A stretch of 64,000 nt of DNA, from assembly GCF_024679245.1 (NCBI RefSeq), contig NC_090176.1:48120615-48184614 (forward strand). The letters run 5' to 3'. How positions within the stretch are numbered: position 1 is the first letter of the stretch; each line of letters begins with the position of its first letter. Below the pieces are notes generated by a model, which made no database searches, had not been told where the DNA came from, and saw only the letters and a list, made by a program, of their open reading frames with translations. Source of the stretch: Pseudorasbora parva (taxonomy: Eukaryota > Chordata > Actinopteri > Cypriniformes > Gobionidae). Positions 26,053 through 37,946 of the stretch are shown piece by piece. The translations under genes and the position numbers were made by a program.

Positions 26053-26189
26053 TTCTCCGAGTGCAGTGCATACATTTGCAACACATCTCTGAACCTTTGA
26101 CAACCGTGAATGTTGGATGCTTTCGTGTCCTCGTTAGGAATGTAAATTTGACCTTAATAGCTGGCGTACAGCTCCCCCCCCACACACAC

Positions 26190-27430
26190 ACCCGACAATT
26201 ACATTAGTATTTTCGTTGCGCCATAGCACGCACAATGAATTCTAATCGTGGCCCGGGACCGTGTGGACCGGTTCCATATGCTAACTAGGCCAGCGTCGGC
26301 GATCCGGCCGCTTCTCTGCATTTCCATATCATCAGAATTCAGTTACCTGACATAATAACAGAGATGTGGGGCTCTGATGTGTCAGCTTCATGTATACGTT
26401 GGCAGCAAGATCCAGCCACACTCAAAGTCAAGTGGATGTTAATGCCTCCCACACTCAAAGTCAGTCTGATTTACCTCACAAAGCTTTGTGCGCTTTAATA
26501 TGATGACTCCTCCACACAGAACCCTCTTTAAAGAGGAAATTGTGGTTTTTAACCTCAGAATATTATCTTCTTTCTTCTTCTTCTCTTTCCGCAGGCTGTG
26601 GGCAAACGCCCGCGAGGTATTTGGCAAGGCCGGAACAGCCCCGACTCTGATAATCCCGGCTCTTTAAGTGCTGATAAGACAAGCAATTTAATGTAATTAT
26701 AAACCTGGTGGCACAAATGGAACGGCAGTATTTTCAAATGGCGTAATACGCTAAAGTACACTTCACGATTTGAATCGTGCTCAGAGCCCGCTCCTCCAAT
26801 TACCTCCTAGATGACAATACAGCCATAAAAGTAATTTTGCTCAAAATTTGACATTATCAACATAATTGGCTCTTACTGAAGGCTTGCGTGACACATTCAT
26901 CAAATCGCCTGCTATAAATACAACAGCGCGATGCGTTAAGAGGCTGAGCAAACACAGCTCATCTCTCAAATAAACGTTGTTGACTAACACTATCATTACC
27001 TCGGCGCTTAATTACTTTTTGCTTTTTTGATTTAATTGCTTCAATAAAAAGAATCTGTAATGCATTTTTAATTACACTGTCCAAGTGACCTATGTAGAGA
27101 GAATTTTACAACAGTGGGCCAATAATTAGCCTGTCATAGCTCAGTTAGCGAGTATTGTGAAGCTGTCCTCTCGCTGCACTGCCTCCGGCGTGACGGCCAC
27201 GCAAGGCTCGCGTATTTTAGCTCTCATTCTTTTTTACAATAGTCTGACAATAAGAGCTGTACCAGAAGATGTGGGTTGCCTAATTTGGGTGGTGTCAGCC
27301 ATTCAGAGGCTCCGGCACGGCAGAATCTCTCGGGATCAGATTTAAGACGACCCCCGGTTGAGCCTCGGCCTCTCGCGAACTTTGCAAAAGTGCCCGCGCA
27401 GCTTCTTTTGTTGGGGAAAATATCTATTTA
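26190..27430. other. low-repeat island, candidate conserved non-coding cluster
   Basis: More than 1.2 kb without repeat signatures, with TAATTAC, AATTACCTCC and GGCGCTTAATTAC motifs. A pyrimidine tract ending CCGCAG at 26594 resembles a plus-strand acceptor but has no matching exon. Likely regulatory, by texture. Confidence 0.4.
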
Positions 27431-27639
27431 GGAAGTTTTGCATTGGCATCACTTCTTTTTTAGATGAAAGTTGAGGAACGGTTATCAAAAATCTATGGTT
27501 TCTTTGCTAAACTCTGATTGAACACCTATGGAAATCTGTCTCAATCTCAGAGTATAAAAAAATAAAACCTTTTATGTTAAGAAAAAAAGCACGGAAAACA
27601 AAGTTTACAATTAGATTAGATTCCAATTAGTCCCAATTG

Positions 27640-27910
27640 TGACAAAGCTGCAATTATGAGACAATAAATCGGTAAATTAAGGATATTATGGTGAGATAAA
27701 TGCACTAAATAATGCAATTGTAAGATAATGAATAATGAGAAATAAAGTCATCTTATCATTAATTATCAAAAATAAAGTTGGAATTAAGAAATAAAGTCAA
27801 TTTTTAATGAAAAATAAAATTGCAATTTTGAATTCTGCAATTGTGAGTCAATTATGAGATATAACTTTAACTATACTTTTTTTGCTCTGCGATGAAAAGG
27901 GCTTCCATAA
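27640..27910 (-). repeat. decayed relative of the 21-bp minisatellite
   Basis: Contains repeated GAGAxATAAAGTxxxxAATT phrases, the complement of the minisatellite unit, and ends in the same leader (GGGCTTCCATAAAC, complement of the leader at 2610). Units are diverged and of uneven length. Confidence 0.6.
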
Positions 27911-29270
27911 ACAGCTCGTACTCATAGTAAAAGCACTTTAACGCATGACTCAAGTGCCTTTTATTGTTTCATTTCATCATTGGCAACTCTCACACATCAC
28001 ACCTGAAGCACTGCTGCTGGTTCTTAAAGATGTTGGAGCGTAAAGTGCAACACAACGCTGCTCGTGGCTTTCTTTCCACTCACTGGGTTTAATATACTTC
28101 TGGCCGATTGCACCTCACGGTTATTCATATTCATACAAAAAGCACAAAAGCGTTTCTCCAGTTCTCCACATTAACCTGCGTCAGTGAACAAACACACAGC
28201 GAAACGCCACACTGGCCTGACCCTCCCAGCTCTTCATTGGCAGGTATTATTTTTTGATACAATAAATAAAACAGGAAGGAGACCAGCAGCATCGTCGGGA
28301 AACAATATGTGCTGCTCCTCTCTGTACTGACTATTCAACACACTCGAGTCTCAGATCATTGCACACAATCTCTGCTGAGCAGAGCCGCTGCGTGAAGCCG
28401 TGTCAGCGTGCGGTCCAGGTAGTGTGTGTGTGACAGTCAGCAGGAAACATGGTTATATTTGTAATATGTCCAGGACAAATGTCTCGTCATTTTATCTCTC
28501 GCTGAGAGGATCCTGGTGGCAGGCAGTCTGTCAGGTGATGCTTCAATAGAGATCGATCAAAGACTCTAATCAAGCCGGTCTCATATGGGAATACATCGCT
28601 GTTGAGACCTTTATCCACGTACCACCTGGAAGTCACAACGGTGACGTTTGCACCTCGTTCTCAGAATCCCGTCAAGCATCTTTAGATGATCACATGTCTG
28701 AATGTGATTTTTCACAATGTTTATTGTTCAAAAGCCACAATATGACGTATATAAAACAAAATATGCAAATAAATGTACATTGACAATTGTTTAATCCAAA
28801 AATGTCTAAAATGAAGCACCATTACAGCACTCCAGAAAAATCTTGTGAAGCCATGCAGTAGATTTGTGTGAGAAACTTTTATGCATATAATTTAATGCAC
28901 TGAAGAATGCAAAGAAAATGTAATGCACTCATTCAACGCAAACGCGCTTCTATCACACTTGGTCAAAAGTATTGACGTCAGTGGCCGGGTTTTTTTTTTT
29001 TGGTGTTCAGTGGCGTTTTTTTTCTTCCTTAGACTATGAGCCATGATAGTCTAGGTGTTAAAGTATTAAAAATGAACAATTATTATTAATTATTAACAAT
29101 ATAAATGTTAATATAAACAATTATTTCTAATAAAACTAACTTTTCACTGTATTAATCACTCCAATGTCTTCAGACCCAAATATATAATTTTGAATGAAAA
29201 CCGATGCGATATCATACATTATTAGCGCATTATTCTATAACAAGGTCTTTGCTATTCCATAATATAAAGT
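27911..29270. other. non-coding stretch, partly low-repeat
   Basis: Section 28180-28700 is repeat-poor with balanced composition. The rest is AT-rich with T-runs at 28990-29020. No gene recognised. Confidence 0.3.
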
Positions 29271-29281
29271 ATATTGTGGGA

Positions 29282-30076
29282 GGCGTCCCAATTCGCATAC
29301 TATCCATCCTAAATAGTATTTGAAAATAGAATTAGTATGTCCCAAATCGTAGTATGTTGAAAAGAGTATTCCAAAGATTCCCGGATGGTTTACTATTTCC
29401 GGTCCGAATTCACAGTATGGATCGATGGGCACTCTAACGGGCACTCTAATGGGCACTCTAACGGCTGATTTTGCCCACAACCCATTGCGAGTTGGACGAG
29501 GATTCATAGCAAGGATTCGATTAGAACTACAAACACGGATAAAAAGCGTTAATAAACTACAAACATGACGGATGTGCGAGTTTGACGGTTAAGTAGAGAA
29601 GTTTAGATAAAGGGGTTTGAGTGACCAACTATCAATATTTAACCTGACAAAAATATATTTATTCAGTGTTGTCCACATTATATTTCACCTGCAGCAGCAT
29701 TGTGAACTTTTGTAATGACACGTTTGGCCATTAACTTTTAAATGCATCATTATATTTAAATTGCAAACACATGAGGAGAGTCTCTGACCCACAAAGATCC
29801 ACACATGGCAGATCAACGAGCGGCTACATTTCTCTCCGATACGGTAGGAGATTAAACTGAATGTGAAGGATTTGAACTGTGACGAATCTGACGATAATTG
29901 ACAGGGCAGTGACGGGATGCACGTAACTAAGCGACAGAGTCCGTTAAAGATGGTGAAGTAGTATGTCCCGAAGCTTGCATACTTTTCTGCTACACACTCA
30001 AAAGTATATACCTTTTCTTCACAAAAAGAGTACATACTTTTAGGACGTAGTATAAGTAGGCGAACTGGGACGCAGC
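29282..30076. mobile_element. inverted-repeat element abutting the LINE
   Basis: The left end GCGTCCCAATTCGCATACTAT resembles the complement of the right end AGTATAAGTAGGCGAACTGGGACGC (30049-30073). The interior carries a threefold 12-bp direct repeat at 29428-29463. Confidence 0.65.
29428..29463 (+). repeat. 3 x 12-bp tandem repeat
   Basis: GGGCACTCTAAC, GGGCACTCTAAT, GGGCACTCTAAC in succession, with one substitution. Confidence 0.95.
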
Positions 30077-30078
30077 AG

Positions 30079-31570
30079 TGGTCACTGAAGCTCTGAGACT
30101 GGCAAAAGCAGATCCTAAATCCTCAGTACTTTGGTGGATCTGTTTGCTGCTTTTGACACAGTTAACCACCAGATCGTCCTGTCAACCCTCATGACGAAGG
30201 GCATCTCAGGAGCCGCACTCTAAGGTATACTTCATTCAGGGTGTCGTAGAGGGGTGAGGTGTCTAAGTTGCAGTATTTAGCTACTGGGGTACCTCAGGGC
30301 TCAGTGCTGGGACCACTTCTCTTGGTAAAATGGTAAATGGATTGCATTTATATAGCGCTTTTAACAGACACTATGCCATCCAAAGCGCTTTACGTATTGC
30401 CTCACAAACACCCATTCATACAATCACCGACGGCGGTGTCAGCCATGCAAGGCGCCATCCAGCTCTTCGGGGGCAGCTGGGGTTTGGTGTCTTGCTCATG
30501 GACACCTCGACACTTGATCAGGTGGAACCGGGGATCGAACCACCAACCTTTCGGTTTGTAGACAACCTACATGAACCACTGCCGCCCGCCTAACCCTCTT
30601 GTCCAACTACATGTCATCACAAGGATCTATCATTCAGAAACATGTTTTTTCTTATCACTACTGGGCTGATGATACACAACTCTACCTCTCATTCCAACCA
30701 GATGATCTGACGGTAACATCTCGGCCTACCTAACAGACATTTCTAGCTGGATGAAGGACCGCCATCTTCAACTCAACAGAACTTGCTTGTGGTCACTTCA
30801 ACACCATTTCTCCATTCAGCTATAAGTCTGTCAACCATAACTCCATCCAGGACATCCAGGAACCTAAGTTGTGAATGATGATCAGTTCACAGACCGTAAT
30901 GCTTGAACTGCCCAGTCCTGCAGATGTGCCTTATGCAACAGTGGGAAGATCCAGCTCTTGCTACACAACTCCTTGTCTAAGCTCTTGTTCTATCCAGACT
31001 GGACTAATGCTTTTTTGACAGGCCTTCCAGCATGCACTGTCAAACCTCTGCAACTGATCCAGAATGCAGCAGATAGAGCGGTCTTTAATGAGCCGAAGAG
31101 AGTGCACGTTACACCTCACCTCATAAAATTACACTGGTTGCCAATTGCAGCTCACATCAGATTCAAGGCAATGATGTTTGCCTACAGATCAACCACTGGC
31201 TCTGAATCCCTATACCTAAACTCATTACTTCAGAGCTACGTGCCCTCCAGAAGCTTGCGTTCTGCAAGTGAATGGTGCCTTGTAATGCCATCCCAAAGAG
31301 GCAAAAAAAATCTAATTCACGGACCTTTACCTGGACTGTTCAAAGCTGGTGGAATTACTCGCCTAACAAAACTGAGCCATTTTCAAGAAGCGGCTAAAAA
31401 AAATATATCTATTTTTTAAAAACCTTGCTATGTGTACTGTGCTCTAGACTAACTGGGAATAGTGTCATCACTTGAATATTGTTGCCCTGTTGTTGGTTTG
31501 ATTGCTTCTATTGCTCTCCTTATTTGTAGGTTGCTTTGGCTAAAAGCATAAGCTAAATTATTAAATGCAG
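30079..31570 (+). pseudogene. L2/CR1-like LINE reverse-transcriptase relic
   Basis: Translating the plus strand piecewise gives reverse-transcriptase landmarks in order. A segment near 30140-30165 reads LFAAFDTVNHQIVLS (active-site block with Asp). A segment near 30286-30320 reads TGVPQGSVLGPLLL. The catalytic box at 30658-30684 reads YWADDTQLY. An open stretch from about 30958 to 31419 carries the C-terminal part, with QLIQNAADRAVFN, LHWLPIAAHIRFK and VPSRSLRSASE. The tail AGGTTGCTTTGGCTAAAAGC (about 31529) resembles L2 3' ends. The frame is broken by stops and a repeat inserted at 30322-30597. It is truncated at the 5' end (no endonuclease part), so it is inactive. Confidence 0.85.
30322..30597. 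repeat. dispersed repeat inserted in the LINE
   Basis: Starts ATGGTAAATGGATTGCATTTATATAGCGC and includes CCAAAGCGCTTTACG, GCCATGCAAGGCGCC and GGGGATCGAACCACCAACC. It lies between the PQGSVLGPLLL motif and the ADD box of the reverse transcriptase. The short frame it opens is not a gene. Confidence 0.75.
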
Positions 31571-32029
31571 GTCTTATAGTATTTAGATGTATTTTGTAGC
31601 TTACAGAAATAAATTAATTAGAAATGGACACTGCAAGGCTAAACTGCACCTTAAAAATATATGTTATATAGTTAATTAATGCAATTGAGAATTGAGGAAG
31701 ATTTTCAGTGAATAATGTCATAAATTAGACTATAAATAAGAGACCTCGACAGCAATATAGTGCACATAATGTGCATTTATTGCACTTTTTGTCATTTTGG
31801 TTCTTGAAAGTGTCCAGTTTCTATAAAAGTCATACAATAGCTTTGTGCTAACATTTAAGTCATTAACAGATAATCTTGACCTCTGCCAAAACGATGAAAT
31901 TTAATTTGCATTTATGTTCAGATTCGAAATCAAAAGTGTGAGGCAAATATTCAGAATATACCTTGCACAAAGCTATTCAAAGACTTTGGAAGATTTAGCG
32001 TCGGAAGTCATAGGGAGGCCCGTTCACAC
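31571..32029. other. AT-rich non-coding stretch
   Basis: No recognised feature. Confidence 0.3.
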
Positions 32030-33402
32030 CTAGGACATTAACTATAATAAGAGCAATAAAGAATTTTAAAAATCGTTTAAAATGTAAAAGAATACGACAA
32101 TTCACCATGACGTCACAACAGTAATAAACGATCTTCCAGGTGGCAAAAGCCGAAGCGTTCCTATGGCAATGCTAGTAAATTGCTTGGGATTCAGGCATAG
32201 TTAACATGATTATTGAAGGACTGATTAATTAATTCAGGAGATAGCAATACATGAAATGCCTAACCTTGCTCCAGTAGATGTAGCGCTAGTCTACTACCAT
32301 CATTTTTAAATGAGCCTCAGCCTACCATTGAGTAGTTATTTTAGTGACTGTTGCTGTTTGACTTACAATATGTTAGGCTATCGTAGATGGTCTATTTCCC
32401 TGTTATCTAACTAAAAAGGCTATGATCGATTTCTGTTGCTCAGTTGGGGTCGGATCAGATGGCACAGACGTGAGCTTCTGACGGTCAAAAGGATAGCGTG
32501 CTTTAGACTAGCGCTATTCCGCTAACGTTAGACATTCACTCAAACTAAACTTACGGTGATGAAGAAGCCAATGTGGTACACGCATTAATCATCCCTCAGC
32601 CTACAACTATGTTTTGCTTTTCCTATTTCTTCCATTGACATTCGATCAGTAGCCTACATGACACTAGAAGTTCGGTCTCTTCCTACTTTTACTTCAGGCA
32701 GTAACTGGCAATGAGTTTGATCTTTAAAAGTGATTTTAAGTGTACTAATATTAGTCTTGAATTTCCCCAGCTGAGGATAATTATTCTCTGCTATGATTTT
32801 GTAGATGGACCGTTTTGAGAATACTTCTCTGTAGCGCCACTTTTGCCGACGTCCACTGGCTTTAGCCTCCTCACCCACAGGTTTTGCTGGATATATTTAC
32901 TTTTTTTCTGAAGGAAATGGATACAATCCTACACCTTTTGCTGTATATCTGACGGCGCAACCCCAAACACAACACGTTTTCATCATAGTTTCAACTTTAA
33001 TCAACAACAATGTTCTTAGCTATGTAACTGTTTACAGTAGCCGGCTGGATCGCTTCAGTTTGTCAGTAGAAGCCGCTCGCGTTCTGCCACCCGGAAATAT
33101 CTTGGTGCCGATTGTTTACAAACATTCTGAAATGCCGTATAGGAAGAGTCCACAACTGTGGACTATGTATAACGATGTGCCGTTATTGTTATACTACTGT
33201 ATAACGAAAACGGCACAGAGAAACAATATCATTGGGATCACTTATGTTATTTTTTCCCAGCTGAAAAACGATGAAAACCTTGCCAGCCAATCAGAATCCA
33301 TCCTGTTTTAAAGAGTGCAAGCATTTAAAGCGGCACACAGATGACAAAATAGAACATTATTGTTCGCTGTCGCTGATATAGTTATCATTCTTGGTGTGAC
33401 CT
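32030..33402. mobile_element. inverted-repeat DNA element, 1.4 kb
   Basis: The left end TTCACACCTAGGACATTAACTA and the right end ATAGTTATCATTCTTGGTGTGA are imperfect inverted copies. The interior includes further pairing near 32060-32110 and 33330-33370. No transposase frame seen. Confidence 0.55.
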
Positions 33403-33599
33403 TTATGGCATGTTTTCTCCTTTTTGATCATTAAAAAGTATGGGGAAAATGCCTGGAAATTGAAAATGTAGATTTTATGAAATCTTTATATTAAATATTT
33501 GTGGGTGTACTACTGCTTTAAGGCATACTTTGTTTATTTGTTAGCTTGGTTTGTAACTTAGGCAGTGTATTTATCAGGGGAGGTGTCTTTTCTATTAAA

Positions 33600-34330
33600 G
33601 CTGAGACTCAGATATGAATACAAACTGTGCTTGAGAGCGCTTGTCCTTTGAGCAGCGCACAGAGCCACAGCAGCACTAGTGTGGAGAGCTCTGACCTTCT
33701 TATTCTGCTATGGCACTGGCAGGAAGCCATATTGATTGAAGTATTTCTGGACTTCTCTCCTGAATCTCCAGGTGGACTTGGGGGGCCTCGGTCCCTAAGA
33801 ACCTCAAACCAAAGCTCTTCGTTTTAAATCTCTCCATCCAATGAGAGAAGAACGAGGGGGGGGGGGGGGGGAGGAATGAAGGACCGGTGCTGCCTTGGGA
33901 ACGGTGGAGGAAGAAGACGAGGGGGGAGTGTGTGTTTGGCGCTGAGCTGCTCGAGCGCTGCTGAGAGCATGGACAATTAGACGAGTCCCCAGTGCCTCTT
34001 TGCTCTCTGGCTGCCTGGTGGGTTGCTCCACGGGCTGTGAGCCGAGGGATCGGCGCCTGGATGGGCCTTAGGCCGAGTGCTGGGGGAAACCCGTAATCCG
34101 CTTCCCCCACCTCCGAGAGCCTCGGGAGGGCGGCAGGATGGAGCTCTATTGGACAAAGACTCTCTCTTTCCTCTAAGACAGCAGATTCTGACACTCACAC
34201 ACACTGATTGGTGTCATTTCAAGCGGATTTTCCCTCGGCTGGATGTCAGGCGACTTTTTATCCGCACTTGGAGTCAATTTGAGGGAACATGTGACAGGAT
34301 TTCTAAAGTAACTGTAGAAAAATGAATCTT
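33600..34330. other. GC-rich low-repeat island with G-run
   Basis: GC content rises clearly over this stretch, with a G-run at 33856-33871 and several CG dinucleotides. Short frames are open on both strands but none is recognisable. It could be an untranslated exon or promoter-type region, or a conserved element. I see no TATA box or start codon in a convincing setting. Confidence 0.3.
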
Positions 34331-35340
34331 TGTGCACATCCATTAATGGCTTTAACCATCATTTATGTTTAGTGGTTGTCAACTGGTCGGTTGCAGCGCA
34401 AAAAAATATTTAAAAAAATAAGTGCAAATAGACTTCCTTATTGGCAAAGGCTGTTTACACTAACTCCGCCCACTGACACCTGGTTGGGTCAACAAACGCT
34501 AGGATTGTCAATAGCAACAATAGTGTAGGGTTAAGAAAGTTTTGACGCAAATCGATGCGAGTTTGAATCCACCTTTTTCCGAACTCGCTCTACACATATC
34601 AGATCAGAAAGGCATTTGTTTTTAATAAAAATATTTGAAAATTCCAACATGCTTAATAATAAAGTGTTTGTAGGTTAGGGTTTGGTGTAATTTAGAGAAA
34701 TATAATAATTTAGACTTATTACTTATTAATGTACAACAACACTGAGGTGCAAATATTATCTGCTACAATTTACAAGTATAAATAGCATCTAACAACTATT
34801 TCAACTGTTGCAAAGAAAATACTGCTGTTTTTACAAAGTGTAAATAGCAGCTATCGCTAAGAACGTGCCATTTTCACTTTTTTTGCACAAATAGCCGCTG
34901 CCTAAATTGACGGTCTGTTCCTCTCATAAAGTGTTATATTTAATTCAAAAACAACTTTTATTTCATATAATCAGTGTTTTCTTCCTCTCACACACATATG
35001 AATGATTCAGGTGTGTGGGGCATTATAATTTTTTGTGTAAATAACAGAATGAAGAACCATATAATAGTGCATGATTAGTACAGTAAAATTATCAAATTTT
35101 GAGAGAAGATATTACCCATAAATGTTGATGATTATGTAAAGGGTTTTGCATCCAAACATTCTTTTGTAAAAAAATTAAGACATCTGGCTACAATTGTATC
35201 TGTCACTTGGTATAAATTAGAACGATAAAAGACAAATATATTTATGTTGTGATTTTATGTAACATTAAAATAATATATTCTGGAAACCACTGCATTACAC
35301 TTTGATCAATATGGGAATTTATTGACTTGAGTCCTTTAAA
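34330..35340. other. AT-rich non-coding stretch
   Basis: No recognised gene or repeat boundary. Confidence 0.3.
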
Positions 35341-36080
35341 GTAATTTTTCTTCTTATGCTGTGACTTTATCAGGTCTGTAATATATCATTTCCCATTTTG
35401 AGTGTATTGCATTATACTGAAGGTCTATTTTTCTAGTCTGAAGAGCAGATTTAAAGTAGTCCCAGTTGGCTCTGAAGCGCGTAAAGCTTAAAATGAACCG
35501 TGGCGTCCTCCCGCCTGGAATCAAGGCAGCGTCTCTCCTTGAAATTCCCCCAGCCCGTGACATAATTTACCAGTTCACCGTCTTGTACCTATAGATTTGT
35601 TGTTGTGATATAGAATCAGCGAGTTGTACAACACAGACCAAATTGCCCCGGCTGAATATGACAACAGGCGAAACTAGCAGCCCTAATTAGGAGGCTACAT
35701 GCCTGAGAATGCACAGGCGAACTTAGCGCAAATAGGAAAAGGTGCTTTCAGCCCGGCGTAGCCAACCGCCTCAGTCCCTTAATGTATTACCACCTGCAAC
35801 CGCAATCACCGGAGCCAAATTTAAATGCTGATGATTCAGGAAAGACGGGGCGCGGGCCGGCGAAGAGCCACGCGAGAGGTGATTTAAAACATTGGCCCTA
35901 ATGAGGCTGACCGCTGGCCGTCTGATCTGAATGTGATGGGGGAAATTAGATGAGGGAAGAGGTCAGTGACGGCGTCGGAAAGGCCACGGTGCAAATGAAA
36001 CACAGAGGACGACGCTACTGTCAGACGTTCTGTTTACTTCATTTCAAGAAAACAGAGGTTTGTGTGCTTCTAGCGCCATA
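35340..36080. other. low-repeat island, candidate conserved non-coding element
   Basis: Repeat-free texture with CCCTAATTAGG and several GCAAAT motifs. No exon found. Confidence 0.4.
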
Positions 36081-36385
36081 TAGATAAAATAATCAATCCG
36101 TTTGTATCTGATTTGGGAGGATGCGTGTGTGTTTGGGAGTTTTCACCAGCTCAACACATCCAGTTGCGAGGCCACAGCAGGCAAAGAATAGATTGCCTCA
36201 CTTCTTACTTCTCACCCTGCATACAGCAGCACGGACACCTCACACACTCACATAGAGAAAAACAACCTGCCATCCTCAATCAAACAAACATATGCCCCCT
36301 TTTAGCGGCTCGACTCTCAAAAGTTGCACTGCATTGCTGAACCTAGTGAGCTGCCTTGCTGTCTGCTGCATGATATATATGTGTG

Positions 36386-36427
36386 TGTGTGGGGGTGGGG
36401 GGTGGGGGGGGTGGGGTGGGGGGTGGT
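36386..36427 (+). repeat. G-rich tract, quadruplex-prone
   Basis: After a short GT run the plus strand reads GGGGGTGGGG, GGTGGGGGGG and GTGGGGTGGGGGGTGGTGG, giving more than four G-runs with one-base loops. Confidence 0.85.
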
Positions 36428-36682
36428 GGTAATCCCCTCGTTATGGGGACAAAATGTCCCCACAAAGATGGCAATATCCAAAACCCTTTTCCTTGTGGGG
36501 ACATTTTTAGGTCCCCATGAAGAAAACATCTTATAAATCACACAGAAGGAGTTTTTTTAAGAAAGTAAAAATGCAGAATGTTTCCTGTGATGGGTAGGTT
36601 TAGGGGCAGGGGCAGTGTAGGGGGATTGAAAATACGGTTTGTACAGTATAAAAACCATGGAATGTCCTGATATGGCACAAAA

Positions 36683-36690
<8 letters not shown>
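36428..36690 (-). repeat. GGGGAC-type repeat, copy 3
   Basis: Reverse orientation: TGGGGACAAAATGTCCCCAC, TTTTAGGTCCCCATGA, GATGGGTAGGTTTAGGGGC, then TTTGTACAGTATAAAAACC, followed by a GT array. The TGGGGACxxxxTGTCCCCA block is a near-perfect palindrome. Confidence 0.8.

Positions 36691-36724
<34 letters not shown>
36691..36724 (+). repeat. GT microsatellite
   Basis: (GT)n of about 17 copies at the end of the GGGGAC-type repeat. Confidence 0.95.
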
Positions 36725-36726
<2 letters not shown>

Positions 36727-37284
36727 ATATTTTTAACTCATGAAAAATATTTAACGTAATTTTCCATCATCCTTTGGCTAGCGTTACATTATATGATCAC
36801 ACTCTCAATCTTGCAAAAGCTTTTAAACTATTCAAGCACGATAAAACACAAGAGAGAATACAGTGCAGTACTGACACACATCTGTGAATCTCCTGCCTGT
36901 GACACACACTTGTGCGCACAGAAAGCAGTTTCAGACAGTGTTTGAATGGACGCAAAATTATGCCAAGATGCCCGTTTTGTTAAATAGCCTCGCAAGCACA
37001 GCCTTAAGGGCATATAATATGAACTGGTTTGACTGGGCCAATAGAAAAAAACTGACAAAAATATAAAACCTTTAAATGTTAGGGGCAATTAATTATAGAA
37101 TTTTTTGTTGTTGCAATTATTTCGTTTTTTTTACCGACTGACGACACAAATATGTGGCAAGCTTTTTTTCAACCTGAACCTTGAGCAGGACGTTTCTCAG
37201 TGATGCTACTCAGTTTGAGATACATTATGAGATGTTTCAACTGTAATTCCTCACCATCAGCCTTAGTGTGCTTCCATCAACAAA
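36725..37284. other. non-coding stretch
   Basis: No recognised feature. Confidence 0.3.
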
Positions 37285-37285
37285 T

Positions 37286-37316
<31 letters not shown>

Positions 37317-37318
37317 GG
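37285..37318 (+). repeat. GT run followed by a run of about 18 G
   Basis: (TG)n changes directly into an unbroken poly-G run ending at 37318. Confidence 0.9.
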
Positions 37319-37481
37319 CATGTTTTTGTGACATATGAGGACACAAATGTGTATAATGACATGAGTATGACACATGTATTACAAGGAGAGGGTGAAAGAT
37401 GAGGACATTGGCCATGTTCCCACTTTTCAAAATGCTTCAGAAGAGGTTTTTTAGAAAGTAAAAATGCAGAATGTTTCCTGT

Positions 37482-37915
37482 GATGGGTAGGTTTAGGGGC
37501 AGTGTGTGTGTGTGTGTGATGGGTAGGTTTAGGGGCAGTGTGTGTGTGTGTGATGGGTAGGTTTAGGGGCAGTGTGTGTGTGTGTGATGGGTAGGTTTAG
37601 GGGCAGTGTGTGTGTGTGATGGGTAGGTTTAGGGGCAGTGTGTGTGTGTGTGATGGGTAGGTTTAGGGGCAGTGTGTGTGTGTGTGTGTGATGGGTAGGT
37701 TAAGGGCAGTGTGTGTGTGTGTGTGATGGGTAGGTTTAGGGGCAGTGTGTGTGTGTGTGATGGGTAGGTTTAGGGGCAGTGTGTGTGTGTGTGATGGGTA
37801 GGTTTAGGGGCAGTGTGTGTGTGTGATGGGTAGGTTTAGGGGCAGTGTGTGTGATGGGTAGGTTTAGGGGCAGTGTGTGTGTGTGTGTGTGATGGGTAGG
37901 TTTAAGGGCAGGGGC
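37482..37915 (+). repeat. GT-containing minisatellite, 13 units
   Basis: The block GATGGGTAGGTTTAGGGGCA followed by (GT)n recurs 13 times, with starts at 37482, 37518, 37552, 37586, 37618, 37652, 37690, 37725, 37759, 37793, 37825, 37853 and 37891. Spacing is 28-38 bp and differs by whole GT steps. Confidence 0.95.
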
Positions 37916-37946
37916 AGTGTAAGGGGATAGAAAATACGTTTTTTAA

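Noticed and set aside
26570..26720. Plus-strand acceptor-like pyrimidine tract ending CCGCAG at 26594, with open sequence after it
   Set aside because: No convincing donor follows, two frames are open only by chance length, and the surrounding DNA looks like non-coding regulatory sequence.
30330..30593. Open frame of 87 codons
   Set aside because: It is the dispersed repeat inserted in the LINE relic.
33700..34204. Minus-strand frames in the GC-rich island
   Set aside because: High GC lowers stop frequency; no motif or splice signal supports coding.
37482..37915. CRISPR-like regular array
   Set aside because: Spacers are only GT runs of varied length, and the host DNA is vertebrate; it is a minisatellite.
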